Positions 55,154-63,697 of a DNA stretch of 64,000 nt are shown in pieces. Origin of the DNA: Brevundimonas naejangsanensis (lineage in GTDB: Bacteria > Pseudomonadota > Alphaproteobacteria > Caulobacterales > Caulobacteraceae); NCBI RefSeq assembly GCF_000635915.2, contig NZ_CP015614.1:1285501-1349500 (forward strand), in the 5' to 3' direction. Numbering within the stretch: the stretch's first letter is position 1; the number at the start of each line of letters is the position of its first letter. Both the position numbers and the translations under genes were made by a program. The notes below the pieces were generated by a model, which searched no databases, had not been told where the DNA came from, and saw nothing but the letters and a program-made list of their open reading frames with translations.

Positions 55154-55900
55154 ATGCCGAGACTTCTGACCTACAACGTCCATCGCTGCGTCGGCGTCGA
55201 CCGAAAGCTGGACGTGAAACGCATCGCCGATGTCATCGCCGAGTATGAGCCTGACGTCGTCTGCCTGCAGGAACTGGATGTCGGCCGCGCCCGCACAGGC
55301 CATGTCGATCAGGCCAGCGCCATCGCTCAACACCTGGCTATGAGCGTGCAATTCCATCCCGCCATGAAGGTCGAGGCCGAGCTTTATGGCGACGCCATCC
55401 TGACTCATAGGCCAGAGCGGCTGGTGCGCGCCGCCGCTCTGCCCACCCTACGCGGCATCAAGGGGCTGGAGCCGCGCGGCGCCCTGTGGTCTGCCGTCGA
55501 TTTCGACGGGGTGATCGTCAACATCCTGAACACCCACCTGGGGCTCGTTCCCCGCGAGCAGAGGCTTCAAACCGCCGCCCTTATCGGCCGCGACTGGTTG
55601 GGCGATCCGATGTGTCAGGGGCCGACCATCCTGACCGGCGACTTCAACGCCACCTCCATCACCCGCCCCTACCAAGCCTTGGCGCGCCGGCTGGACGACG
55701 CTCAGCGACGCCTGGGGCTGAGGCCTTCGATCAAAACCTTCCCGTCCAGCTTTCCGGCCATTCGCATCGACCACTGCTTCGTCAGCCGAGAGATCCGCGT
55801 GACGGGCGCCAGCACCCCGAACTCGCCTCTGGCCCGAGCGGCGTCAGACCATCTGCCTCTGGTCATCGACTTCGAGATCGAGTCTCAGCCTGGCGCCTGA
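55154..55900 (+). CDS. endonuclease/exonuclease/phosphatase family protein
   Basis: The 248-residue protein has the EEP (DNase I-like) metal motifs in order: LLTYNVHRCVG, VCLQELDVGR, NILNTHLG, LTGDFNATS and SDHLPLVID. The catalytic His, Asp and Asn are all in place. EEP proteins split phosphodiesters or phosphate esters in nucleic acids or lipids. It overlaps by 16 bases the convergent gene for a phospholipase D family protein. In other bacteria these two are often paired, so a lipid or signalling phosphodiester is a fair guess. No signal peptide is seen. Confidence 0.88.
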   Translation: MPRLLTYNVHRCVGVDRKLDVKRIADVIAEYEPDVVCLQELDVGRARTGHVDQASAIAQHLAMSVQFHPAMKVEAELYGDAILTHRPERLVRAAALPTLRGIKGLEPRGALWSAVDFDGVIVNILNTHLGLVPREQRLQTAALIGRDWLGDPMCQGPTILTGDFNATSITRPYQALARRLDDAQRRLGLRPSIKTFPSSFPAIRIDHCFVSREIRVTGASTPNSPLARAASDHLPLVIDFEIESQPGA

Positions 55901-57363
55901 CCGCCCTCGGACTGCGGGCGAGTGCGATGCGAGCGGTTCAACCGCTTCCACGGCCGCCAGGCGTCGGTCGCCGCCATCGGGTCGCCGAACTGCCACTCGG
56001 CGAACATCCGCTCTACGCGCGTCGGCTCAGCGGCGCCCAGCGGCTTCATCCGCTCCTGGCCAAAGGTCTGGATCGCCTTGCCGACCGAGCCCAGCAGGGT
56101 TTCCGCCTCGGCGAAGGCCTCGCCCGAGACGCCGATGAAATGGCCCAGCGAGCGGCGGCGAAAGCGCCGGATCACATCGCGCTGCTGATCCGTCTGCGCC
56201 TCGACGGCTACATCGCATTCCGTATCCAGCCCCATCGAGCGGTTGTTCAGGTTGCTGGAGCCGATCCGCAGCAGTTTGTCGTCTATGATGGTCATCTTGG
56301 CGTGGACGATGATCCGCTCGCCCTCGTCGGTCACGGGGTAAAAGGCGGTGAAGCGGTCGTGACGGTCCGCCTGCTCCAGGCGATACAGCACCTCGGCCCG
56401 CGCCGTATCCATCGTCAGGCCGTCGAACCAGCTGGGGCTGCGCCCGGTGGAGACCAGCACCACCTCAGGGCCGTCCGGCTCGGCCAGACGCTCGGCCAGC
56501 GCCGCCGCCAGCAGGGGCGAGGTGAAATACTGGTTCTCCATATAGATCAGCGACCGCGCTTGCCGGATGGCCTGCAGGTGCAGGGCCTCGTTCTCGCGCA
56601 CCTCAGATCGGCCCCGGACCTGCGGTTCCGTGCGGGATATGGCGACCGGAACATCATGCAGCGTCGGCTCGACGCCATCGGGCCAGGCGTCGCCGTCGCG
56701 CGGCGGGGAGATTTCCAGCACCTCGCCCGTCGCCCGCCGCCAGCGTTCGCGCGCCAGGTCGCCCAGGTTCTGCGCCGCCGGTCCGTCCAGCACGCACATC
56801 ACCTCATGCCTCGGGGCCGGAATGACGCCGGTCGGCTCGCACCGGCGCGGATCGCCCGAGAAATGCTCCTCGGTGTCCCAGCGATCGGTCGAGATGTCGC
56901 CGCCCCCGCAGAAGGCGATCTGATTGTCGATCACCACCACCTTCTGATGATGGCAGGCGCCCAGGATGCCAGGACCGTCGAGCCGGAACTCCACGATCCG
57001 GCGGCGGAACCACCTCTGGGCCTTGTGCGGATAGAAGCCCTGCGACGCGGCGATCAGCAGGGGCGAGCGCCAGATCAGCAGGCGTACGTCCAGGTCCGGT
57101 TTTTGCCGCACCAGGGCCTTTAACTGATGACCGATCTCGGCCCGGCGGTCGGTCAGCGGCCCCTCCGGATCGAGCCGCGTGCGGGGATCGAACTGCCAGC
57201 CCAGAATCAGGATCGACCGTTTCGCCTTGTGCAGCGCCGAGGACAAGGCGTCGAAATAGGCCTTGTTCTCCATCAGCGGCGCGAAACGATGCGCAGGCGC
57301 AGACCGCCACACGCCCGGACCTGGCTCGATCAGACTGGCTTCATAAGAACGATCTGGCCCCAT
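55885..57363 (-). CDS. phospholipase D family protein
   Basis: The 492-residue protein has two HKD motifs: HHQKVVVIDNQIAFCGGGDIS near residue 137 and VHAKMTIIDDKLLRIGSSNLNNRS near residue 350. This makes it a PLD-superfamily phosphatidyltransferase or phospholipase, related to cardiolipin synthases. It starts with MGPDRSYEASLIEPG and shows no transmembrane helix, which is more like a phospholipase than the membrane-bound ClsA. Products would be phosphatidic acid or cardiolipin; which one is open. It is convergent with the EEP gene. Confidence 0.85.
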   Translation of the reverse strand: MGPDRSYEASLIEPGPGVWRSAPAHRFAPLMENKAYFDALSSALHKAKRSILILGWQFDPRTRLDPEGPLTDRRAEIGHQLKALVRQKPDLDVRLLIWRSPLLIAASQGFYPHKAQRWFRRRIVEFRLDGPGILGACHHQKVVVIDNQIAFCGGGDISTDRWDTEEHFSGDPRRCEPTGVIPAPRHEVMCVLDGPAAQNLGDLARERWRRATGEVLEISPPRDGDAWPDGVEPTLHDVPVAISRTEPQVRGRSEVRENEALHLQAIRQARSLIYMENQYFTSPLLAAALAERLAEPDGPEVVLVSTGRSPSWFDGLTMDTARAEVLYRLEQADRHDRFTAFYPVTDEGERIIVHAKMTIIDDKLLRIGSSNLNNRSMGLDTECDVAVEAQTDQQRDVIRRFRRRSLGHFIGVSGEAFAEAETLLGSVGKAIQTFGQERMKPLGAAEPTRVERMFAEWQFGDPMAATDAWRPWKRLNRSHRTRPQSEGGQAPG

Positions 57364-57516
57364 GACCCTCCGATGGCCGATTCGCGTGACGGCTTGATGC
57401 GCGGCCTCTACAGCAGAGGTCGAGCGGCCGCAGATCGTTCCATTTTCGCATCAGCACGGTCAATGGCGACGCTCCTTCACTTCGCCGCATTGTCGCCGGA
57501 ACCGTGATCTGTCATT

Positions 57517-57708
57517 ATGGCCGCCATGCAAGCTCTGATCGAAATGGTGATCGGCCTCATCGCACTGCTCGCCGCAGTCGCGCTGTCGCAGTTCGGCGTC
57601 GATCTCAGCCCGACGAAGAAGTCGGACGGCGAGATCCACCGGGTCGAAAAGAAGTGCGGCGACGCCCCGTCCACCCACATTCAGGTCAACGCCCCGGCCT
57701 CCTGCTGA
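57517..57708 (+). CDS. small membrane-anchored protein
   Basis: The 63-residue frame begins MAAMQALIEMVIGLIALLAAVA; the second ATG at 57526 is an equally good start. There is one N-terminal transmembrane helix and a charged tail (DLSPTKKSDGEIHRVEKKCGD) with a terminal cysteine. No family is recognised. The codon pattern and hydrophobic profile look like a real gene, but the evidence is thin. It lies before the TipN-like gene by 145 bases. Confidence 0.5.
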   Translation: MAAMQALIEMVIGLIALLAAVALSQFGVDLSPTKKSDGEIHRVEKKCGDAPSTHIQVNAPASC

Positions 57709-57853
57709 TCCACAGCTTAGGCTCAGTGAAGCCGCTGCTTCAGACCGGATAATACGCCCTCCAGCCTTTTCGCTTCTCGTTACAGTCGTTAGGGTCGCTC
57801 CGCACACGACCTCGCCCGCGTCTCCAGGCGACCAGTAATCGAGATCGACGCCC

Positions 57854-60406
57854 ATGAAATCCCGCCCTCGGCCGCCGCTCAACCTGACCGACCCCGAGCC
57901 CGCCCTCGAGGACGAGGCTTCCGCCGTCACGCCCGACTCGCTGGCCGATGCGGTCGCACCCGACGCGATGCCTCAGCATGCGGCGGCCCCTCCACGCCCG
58001 ATGTCCGAGCGTCAGCGTCGTCGCCTGGCCGAGCAGCAAGCGATCGCCGAACAGCGCGCCGCTGAGGCGGAAAAAGCAGCGCGCACCCTAGCCATCCTCG
58101 GCGAGTCCGCCGACGCGCCGCCCGCCACCGTCGAATCCACGCCCCTCACCGTGCCAGCGGCCCCTCGCAGCAAACCGGCCAAAAGCGGCGGCAATCACGC
58201 CTATCTGATCGCCGGCCTGGCCTCGGCCCTGTGGGTCGGCGGACTGGCGTCCTGGTTCGCCTATGAACTCGGCTCCGGCATGATGGAGCTGGATCCGCTG
58301 CGCCTGGCGGTCTACGCGCTGATCCTGTTAGCGCCGGTCGGCCTGTCTATCCTGCTGGCCCACGCCGTGCGTCAGGGCGCCGGTCTGGCCCAAGAGACCC
58401 AGCGCGCCCGCGAGATGGCGAACGCCCTGGTCGCGCCGACGGCCCTGGCCGCCAACGAAGCCGGCCAGGTGCTGACCGGTCTGCGCGGCGATATCGAGCT
58501 GGCCGCCCAGGCCGCCGAACGCGCGCGCAACGACATGGCCCTGTTGCGCGAGGCCCTAGCCAAGGAAACCGCCCTGCTGAACGAGGCGGCCGAACGCGCC
58601 GGCGGCACGGCCCGCCAACTGACCGAAAAGATGTCGGCCGAGCGCGAACAGATGCACGGCCTCAGCGGCCGTCTGGAAACCCAGGCCTCAAAGGTGGTCG
58701 AAACGGTCGAACGCCAGTCGCGCATGGTGGCCGACGCCTCTGATCTGGCTCAGACGCAGCTGCGCGAGGCCGAAGCCGCCCTGGCCGCCCGCGCCGCCGA
58801 CCTGGCCGCCGCCGCCAGCGAGGCGCAGGACGCCGCCCGCGCCGCCGCCGACGATCTGGCCCGCCAGACCATCCGGCTGGAAACCGCCGGTACGGGCGTC
58901 GCCGAGCAGATTCAGTCGGTCGAGGAAGGCTTGGGACAGCAGCGCGCCGCCCTGGTCACCGCGGCCTACGCTCTGCGCACCGATCAGGAAGACTTCTCGG
59001 CTCAGGTGGAGAGCCAGCGCGCCCAGCTTCTGGATCACCTGTCCCAGAGCCGCACCGCCGCCGACGAGCTGAACCTGAAGGGCGAAGAAGCCGCCAACGC
59101 CATCAAGGCCCAGGTCGAGGCCGTGGTCGATCAGTTCCAGGCCCTGGTGCAGATGTCCCAGCGCGAGGCCGATGGCTTCGACCACGCCACCAAACTCGCC
59201 CTAGACCGGTTCGAGGCGCTGTCCGCCGACTCCCGCGATCTGCTGGTCGAAGAGACGCGCCGCGCGCTTGAGGCGCTTCAGGCCACAGCCGACGCGCAGC
59301 GTCAGGCGGCCGAGAAAGCCATCGAGCAGGCGCAGATCCGCGCCGACCGCCTGGGGGAATCCCTGTTTGACGCCGCCCAGCAGGCCGACGCCGCCGCCGA
59401 GGCGCGCATCGAAGGCGCACGCCGCATCATCGGCCAGACCGCTGAAATGGTGGACCAAACGGGCGAGCGCCTGATCGATAGCCTTCAGGCCACCCTGACC
59501 CGCGTTACAGAGGCCCTGAGCCAGGTCGAACAGGCCGTGGCCGACATGGACGAGCGCGCCAGCCGCCTGCCGCTGGAGGCGCAAAGCCGCGTGGAATCGG
59601 TTCGGGCGGCCGTCGAGAACGGCCTCACCGCCCTGAGCGCCGCCTCGCGCAAGGCGGCCGAAGACACAGAGGCGTTGGAAAGCGGCTTCCAGGAGCGCGT
59701 GCGTCGCAACTACGACATGCTGACCGAGGCCGTGCGCCTGATGGGCGCCGTGTCCGGCGAAGGCGGCCGACGCCGCCCCTTGAGCCAAGCGGCCATGTCC
59801 GAGCGGTCCCCTGAGCAACCGCAGGACGGCCTGCGCGGTCGCCTGCGCCCCCAAGCCGCGCCTGAAAGAGACATCGAAGCGATCCCGGCCGCGCCGCCCG
59901 TCCGGACCGCGCAGCCGCCCCGGGATACGACGCCCGCAGCGCCGCCCCTCCGGGACGCGCCCGCCGCCGATCTGGACTGGAGCGACCTGACCGCAAGCGG
60001 CCCGGCGCTGGCGGCGACCAGCCCGGCGCCGATCGGCTCGCCCGACGAGATCGACGCCCTGGCTTCGCGCATCACCGACGCCATCCGGCGCATGGGCGTG
60101 GACCCCAACGCCCTGTTGCCGCGGCCCCGCATCGAGGAGACGGCCCAGGCGTTCGCCGCCCGCGATCCCGCGCGCGCGCGCCAGATCGTCCGCCGGGTGG
60201 CGCCCGCCGCCGTCCGCAGCGTCTCGCGCCGTGTGCTGAGCGACGACGGCTTGCGCGCCGACGCCGAAGCCTATGTCCGCGCGTTCGCCCATGGCCTAAA
60301 GCTCCAGGCCGAGCGCGGCGACGCCCATGACATTCAGGCCCGGCTGGCCACGGACGAAGGCCGCGCCTTCATGCTGCTGGACGCCGCCGTCGGCGACTTG
60401 AGCTGA
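57854..60406 (+). CDS. tipN: TipN-like polar localisation protein
   Basis: The 850-residue protein has the layout of TipN, the Caulobacter new-pole marker: a disordered N-terminus with charged helix, two transmembrane helices (about 116-138, AYLIAGLASALWVGGLASW, and about 150-172, LRLAVYALILLAPVGLSIL), then about 480 residues of Ala/Glu/Gln coiled coil. A Pro-rich linker follows, and a C-terminal helical domain (about 740-850, EIDALASRITDAIRRMGVDPN and AFAHGLKLQAERGDAHDIQ). TipN places the flagellum and orients division and chromosome segregation. I recognise it by architecture and the C-terminal domain, not by alignment. Confidence 0.75.
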   Translation: MKSRPRPPLNLTDPEPALEDEASAVTPDSLADAVAPDAMPQHAAAPPRPMSERQRRRLAEQQAIAEQRAAEAEKAARTLAILGESADAPPATVESTPLTVPAAPRSKPAKSGGNHAYLIAGLASALWVGGLASWFAYELGSGMMELDPLRLAVYALILLAPVGLSILLAHAVRQGAGLAQETQRAREMANALVAPTALAANEAGQVLTGLRGDIELAAQAAERARNDMALLREALAKETALLNEAAERAGGTARQLTEKMSAEREQMHGLSGRLETQASKVVETVERQSRMVADASDLAQTQLREAEAALAARAADLAAAASEAQDAARAAADDLARQTIRLETAGTGVAEQIQSVEEGLGQQRAALVTAAYALRTDQEDFSAQVESQRAQLLDHLSQSRTAADELNLKGEEAANAIKAQVEAVVDQFQALVQMSQREADGFDHATKLALDRFEALSADSRDLLVEETRRALEALQATADAQRQAAEKAIEQAQIRADRLGESLFDAAQQADAAAEARIEGARRIIGQTAEMVDQTGERLIDSLQATLTRVTEALSQVEQAVADMDERASRLPLEAQSRVESVRAAVENGLTALSAASRKAAEDTEALESGFQERVRRNYDMLTEAVRLMGAVSGEGGRRRPLSQAAMSERSPEQPQDGLRGRLRPQAAPERDIEAIPAAPPVRTAQPPRDTTPAAPPLRDAPAADLDWSDLTASGPALAATSPAPIGSPDEIDALASRITDAIRRMGVDPNALLPRPRIEETAQAFAARDPARARQIVRRVAPAAVRSVSRRVLSDDGLRADAEAYVRAFAHGLKLQAERGDAHDIQARLATDEGRAFMLLDAAVGDLS

Positions 60407-60493
60407 GAGATCAGCTCAGGCTTGACCTCACAACGATTTTACCGGCACGCTCGCCGGACCTAGCGCCATCCCGACGTACAGGAGCCACGCCCC

Positions 60494-61096
60494 TTGGTGG
60501 ACACGGATTCCCGCGCCCGTCCTGATCGACGCCCCGCCCTCGCCATCTGCGTGTGGAATCCGGATTACCCCACCTGGGATCTGGTCGAGGACCTGTCCGG
60601 CGAGCCTTGGAGCCCGCCGGGCGCCCGCACCCAGCCGATCCGGGGCGACAGGGACGCCCAAGCCCTGGCCGGCCGTCTGATCGTCGCGCTGAAAGACCAG
60701 GACTGCGCCGGCCTGCTGCTGATCGGCCGCACCAGCCATCCCGGGCCTTTCCGCCTGCAGATGCGGGCCGAGAACCGGCGTCTAGAGGGCTCTGGCCGAC
60801 TGGATGAGACCGGCCCAGGCGTGGCGCGCGTCACCGCCCCCGTGGCCGAGATGCTGCGCGATCTGACGGCTACAGGGCTGCCGGCCATCGCCGCCTCCGA
60901 CGCTGAAGAGGACGCGGGCAGCTACATTCTTTACCGCGCCCTCGCCGACCTGCCGGACAGCCTGAACTCGCCCTCCATCGGCCTGCTGCGCGCGCCCGAC
61001 GGCGCGACTGAAGAGGCCATGCGCACCGCCATCAAGGCCGTCGCCTCGGCGATGGCGCGTCACCTCACGCCCCTGCCCCGCTCAAGCGCGGCCTGA
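60494..61096 (+). CDS. pyroglutamyl-peptidase (C15)-like protein, catalytic Cys absent
   Basis: The 200-residue product starts at TTG 60494 or GTG 60497, behind GGAG at 60481-60484. The fold pattern resembles peptidase C15: a first strand RPALAICVWNPDYPTWDLVEDL, then CAGLLLIGRTS, and LPAIAASDAEEDAGSYILYRAL. In true C15 enzymes the last segment has a catalytic Cys where Ile/Leu stand here, and the Glu motif is also missing. SIGLLRAPDG matches the C15 GFIHVP strand. If the relation is right it is an inactive or re-purposed member. It is convergent with the MFS gene, with a 15-base overlap. Confidence 0.55.
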   Translation: MVDTDSRARPDRRPALAICVWNPDYPTWDLVEDLSGEPWSPPGARTQPIRGDRDAQALAGRLIVALKDQDCAGLLLIGRTSHPGPFRLQMRAENRRLEGSGRLDETGPGVARVTAPVAEMLRDLTATGLPAIAASDAEEDAGSYILYRALADLPDSLNSPSIGLLRAPDGATEEAMRTAIKAVASAMARHLTPLPRSSAA

Positions 61097-62251
61097 GCCG
61101 CCCAACCGTCGCGCCAACAGCACTCCCGTCACTCCGCCGACCAGCGCCAGTCCGGCCATGCTGAGATAGGCGCGCGAACCAAAGGCGTCGTACAGCGGCC
61201 CGCTGGCCAGGGTCGCCAGACCGATCAGCACCCCCGCCGACAGGGCCGAGCTCAGAGTCTGCGCCGCCGTATGGCTATCGGGCGGACACAGGCGCTCGAC
61301 GATCTGCACGCCCGCCAGATAGGTGGCCGCAAACGTCAGGGCGTGCAGCGTCTGCAACGGCCACAGCAGCCACAGCGGGGGCGCAAAGGCCATGACAGAC
61401 CAGCGCAGCACCGCCGCCCCCGCGCCCAGCGCCAGCATGAACCAGGGCCCGATACCCCGCCTGCGGCGCCACGGCTCGACCACCCACATGAAGCCGATCT
61501 CGACCAGGACGGAAAAGGCCCACAGCAGGCCCGTCATGCTTTCGGCCACGCCCTGCGCCCGCCACAGGATAGCGGAGAAGCCGTAGTAGAAGGCGTGCGC
61601 CGCCTGCACCGCCCCCACGGCGAAGATGGCGGTCATGAACACCGGGTCCGCCGCCAGACGCCCCAATCCGCGAAACCGCTCGAACCCCGACAGCGGCCCG
61701 TCTTGGCCCACCGGTTCATCGGGCAGGATGCGCCACGCCGCCACGGCGATCAGCAACGACGCCGCCACCGCCCAGACGATCACCACATCCGCCGACATCC
61801 GCGTCAGCAGCCAGCCCATAGCGACATTGGCCACGACAAAGGCCGCCGAGCCGCACCCGCGCGGCAGGGAGAATGCAAAGCCCTCTCGTCCCGCGACCTT
61901 AAGGGTGAGCACGTCGCTGAGCGGGATCAACGCGGCCGCAGCGGTCGCCCCGACCAGCCAGAAGAGCGCCCACGGGATGATCCCCTGCACCAGCCCCGCC
62001 CCGCCGTAACCGACCGCCATCGCCAGCCCCAGCAGGGCGATCGGGGTGCGCCGGCGCCTGAAACCGTCGGCCCAGACGGCGATCAACGGCCCCGTCAGCG
62101 CGCGAGCCAGCATGGGAATGGCCAACAGGACGCCGATCTGCGCTCCGCTCAGTCCCTGGCTGCGAAACCACAGTCCGGCGAACGGCAGCGTCACGCCGCT
62201 GGCGCCGAACAGGAGGATGTATTGCAAGGCCAGGCGCGGGGCGGACGTCAT
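61082..62251 (-). CDS. MFS transporter of the HcaT/PPP type
   Basis: From the ATG at 62251 (MTSAPRLALQYILLFGASGVTLPFAGLWF) the 389-residue protein has about 12 transmembrane helices. Loops with WADGFRRRRTPIALLGL between helices 2 and 3, and GREGFAFSLPRGCGSAAFV, fit the MFS_1_like (phenylpropionate permease) branch. An ATG at 62293 would add 14 residues and would lie inside the GTCTAGACATAA element. GGGGGAAG before 62251 supports the shorter form. The substrate is not evident. A hut-like operator sequence in its promoter suggests that it could move a histidine-pathway compound. Confidence 0.82.
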   Translation of the reverse strand: MTSAPRLALQYILLFGASGVTLPFAGLWFRSQGLSGAQIGVLLAIPMLARALTGPLIAVWADGFRRRRTPIALLGLAMAVGYGGAGLVQGIIPWALFWLVGATAAAALIPLSDVLTLKVAGREGFAFSLPRGCGSAAFVVANVAMGWLLTRMSADVVIVWAVAASLLIAVAAWRILPDEPVGQDGPLSGFERFRGLGRLAADPVFMTAIFAVGAVQAAHAFYYGFSAILWRAQGVAESMTGLLWAFSVLVEIGFMWVVEPWRRRRGIGPWFMLALGAGAAVLRWSVMAFAPPLWLLWPLQTLHALTFAATYLAGVQIVERLCPPDSHTAAQTLSSALSAGVLIGLATLASGPLYDAFGSRAYLSMAGLALVGGVTGVLLARRLGGSGRA

Positions 62252-62283
62252 GGCGCGCCATAGCAGACTTCCCCCATTTTGTG

Positions 62284-62295
62284 GTCTAGACATAA
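62284..62295. promoter_or_regulatory. second copy of the hut-operator 12-mer
   Basis: GTCTAGACATAA is identical to 43934-43945 in the hutC-hutU promoter region. It lies 32 bases before the MFS start and 3 bases before the DUF423 start. The palindromic core GTCTAGAC is kept but the outer base pair is not. It may be bound by HutC. Confidence 0.5.
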
Positions 62296-62298
62296 GTG

Positions 62299-62670
62299 AT
62301 GAGTCCCGACCGCAACCTCCTCGTCTTCGCCGGGTTCAACGGCGCCATGGCTGTGGCGCTGGGCGCCTTCGCAGCCCATGGCGCGGCGCCCGCCGTCAAA
62401 ACCCTGCTGACCACGGGGGGCCAGTATCAGATGGTCCATGCGGTCCTGGCGGTGGCGCTGGCGTTGTGGAGGGGCGGCGGGCGGCTGGCGCGTCTCGCTG
62501 GATGGCTGGCGAGCGCCGGGGGGCTGATCTTCTGTCTCGCCCTGGCCATGATCGGACTGCTCAGCCTGCCCGTCATGGGGGCCGTCGCCCCGATCGGCGG
62601 CGTCATGATGATCGCGGGCTGGTGCCTGGTGGTCGCCGCCGCCCTCAAGTCCGCACCCAACAACGCCTAG
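62299..62670 (+). CDS. DUF423 membrane protein
   Basis: The 123-residue protein matches the DUF423 (YgdD-like) family: FAGFNGAMAVALGAFAAHGA at the start, QYQMVHAVLAVALAL, then LASAGGLIFCLALAMIGL and IGGVMMIAGWCLVVAAAL. It has four transmembrane helices in the inner membrane; function is unknown. No ribosome site precedes the ATG at 62299 (or GTG at 62296), and the gene sits hard against a possible operator, so its mRNA may be leaderless. Confidence 0.9.
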   Translation: MSPDRNLLVFAGFNGAMAVALGAFAAHGAAPAVKTLLTTGGQYQMVHAVLAVALALWRGGGRLARLAGWLASAGGLIFCLALAMIGLLSLPVMGAVAPIGGVMMIAGWCLVVAAALKSAPNNA

Positions 62671-62694
62671 TTACAAGCAGAACAGGGTCCCAGC

Positions 62695-63666
62695 ATGTTT
62701 TCCGTGAACGACACGTCCCGCCGTGACCTCTACCCCGAGATCGAAGCCTACGCCTCGGGCTGGATGCCGACCGACAGCGTCCACGAGATCTACTACGAGG
62801 AAAGCGGCAATCCGCACGGCGTGCCGGTCATTGTCCTGCACGGCGGCCCCGGCGGGGCGGTCAATCCGGGGATGCGTCGCTATTTCGACCCGGCCAAATA
62901 CCGCATCGTCATGTTCGACCAGCGCGGCTGCGGCCTGTCGCGACCCAACGCCTCGCTGGAAAACAACACCACCTGGGACCTGGTCGCCGATATCGAGCGC
63001 CTGCGCGAGAAGCTGGGCATCGACAAATGGGTCGTGTTCGGCGGGTCGTGGGGTTCGACCCTGTCGATGACCTACGCCATCAAACACCCGGATCGCTGTC
63101 TGGCGCTGGTGCTGCGCGGCATTTTCCTGCTGACCAAGAAGGAACTGCACTGGTTCTATCAGGACGGCGCCTCGATGATCTTCCCGGACGCCTGGGAACG
63201 CTTCCTGGCCCCGATCCCCGAGGCTGAGCGCGGCGACCTGATGGCTGCCTATTACAAGCGTCTGACCGGCGACGACATTGAGGAGCGGAACCGCTGCGCC
63301 GTCGCGTGGGCCACCTGGGAAGGCGAAACCGTCAGCATCCAAGGGCCGTCCGGCAAGCCAGACAAGTTCGCCGATCCCGAGTTCGCCGTCGCCTTCGCCC
63401 GGATCGAGAACTGGTACTTCACCAATGGCGGCTTCATGGACAGCGAGAACTGGATCCTCGAAAACATCGGGACCATCCGCCATATCCCGTGCTGGATCGC
63501 ACAGGGGCGCTTTGACGTGGTGACGCCGATCTCGAGCGCCTGGTCTCTCCACCGCGCCTGGCCCGAGGCCAAGCTGGACATCATCGGCGACGCCGGCCAC
63601 GCCTCGTCCGAACCCGGCATCATCGACAGCCTGATCCGCGCCACCGACTGGGCGGCGGCCCTTTAA
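62695..63666 (+). CDS. pip: prolyl aminopeptidase
   Basis: The 323-residue alpha/beta-hydrolase has HGGPGGAVNPGMRRYFDP, the DQRGCGLSRPNAS segment, the nucleophile elbow GGSWGSTLSMTYA and late Asp/His residues in QGRFDVVTP and GDAGHASSEP. Peptidase S33 prolyl iminopeptidases release N-terminal proline in the cytoplasm. Length and motif order are typical. It lies 24 bases after DUF423, so the two may share a transcript. Confidence 0.94.
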   Translation: MFSVNDTSRRDLYPEIEAYASGWMPTDSVHEIYYEESGNPHGVPVIVLHGGPGGAVNPGMRRYFDPAKYRIVMFDQRGCGLSRPNASLENNTTWDLVADIERLREKLGIDKWVVFGGSWGSTLSMTYAIKHPDRCLALVLRGIFLLTKKELHWFYQDGASMIFPDAWERFLAPIPEAERGDLMAAYYKRLTGDDIEERNRCAVAWATWEGETVSIQGPSGKPDKFADPEFAVAFARIENWYFTNGGFMDSENWILENIGTIRHIPCWIAQGRFDVVTPISSAWSLHRAWPEAKLDIIGDAGHASSEPGIIDSLIRATDWAAAL

Positions 63667-63697
63667 GCCCGAAGGACGGCTGCGTCGCGCGACACGA

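Noticed and set aside
55486-57123. Plus-strand open frame of 545 codons
   Set aside because: It runs through the EEP gene in another frame and antisense to the phospholipase D gene with its two HKD motifs.
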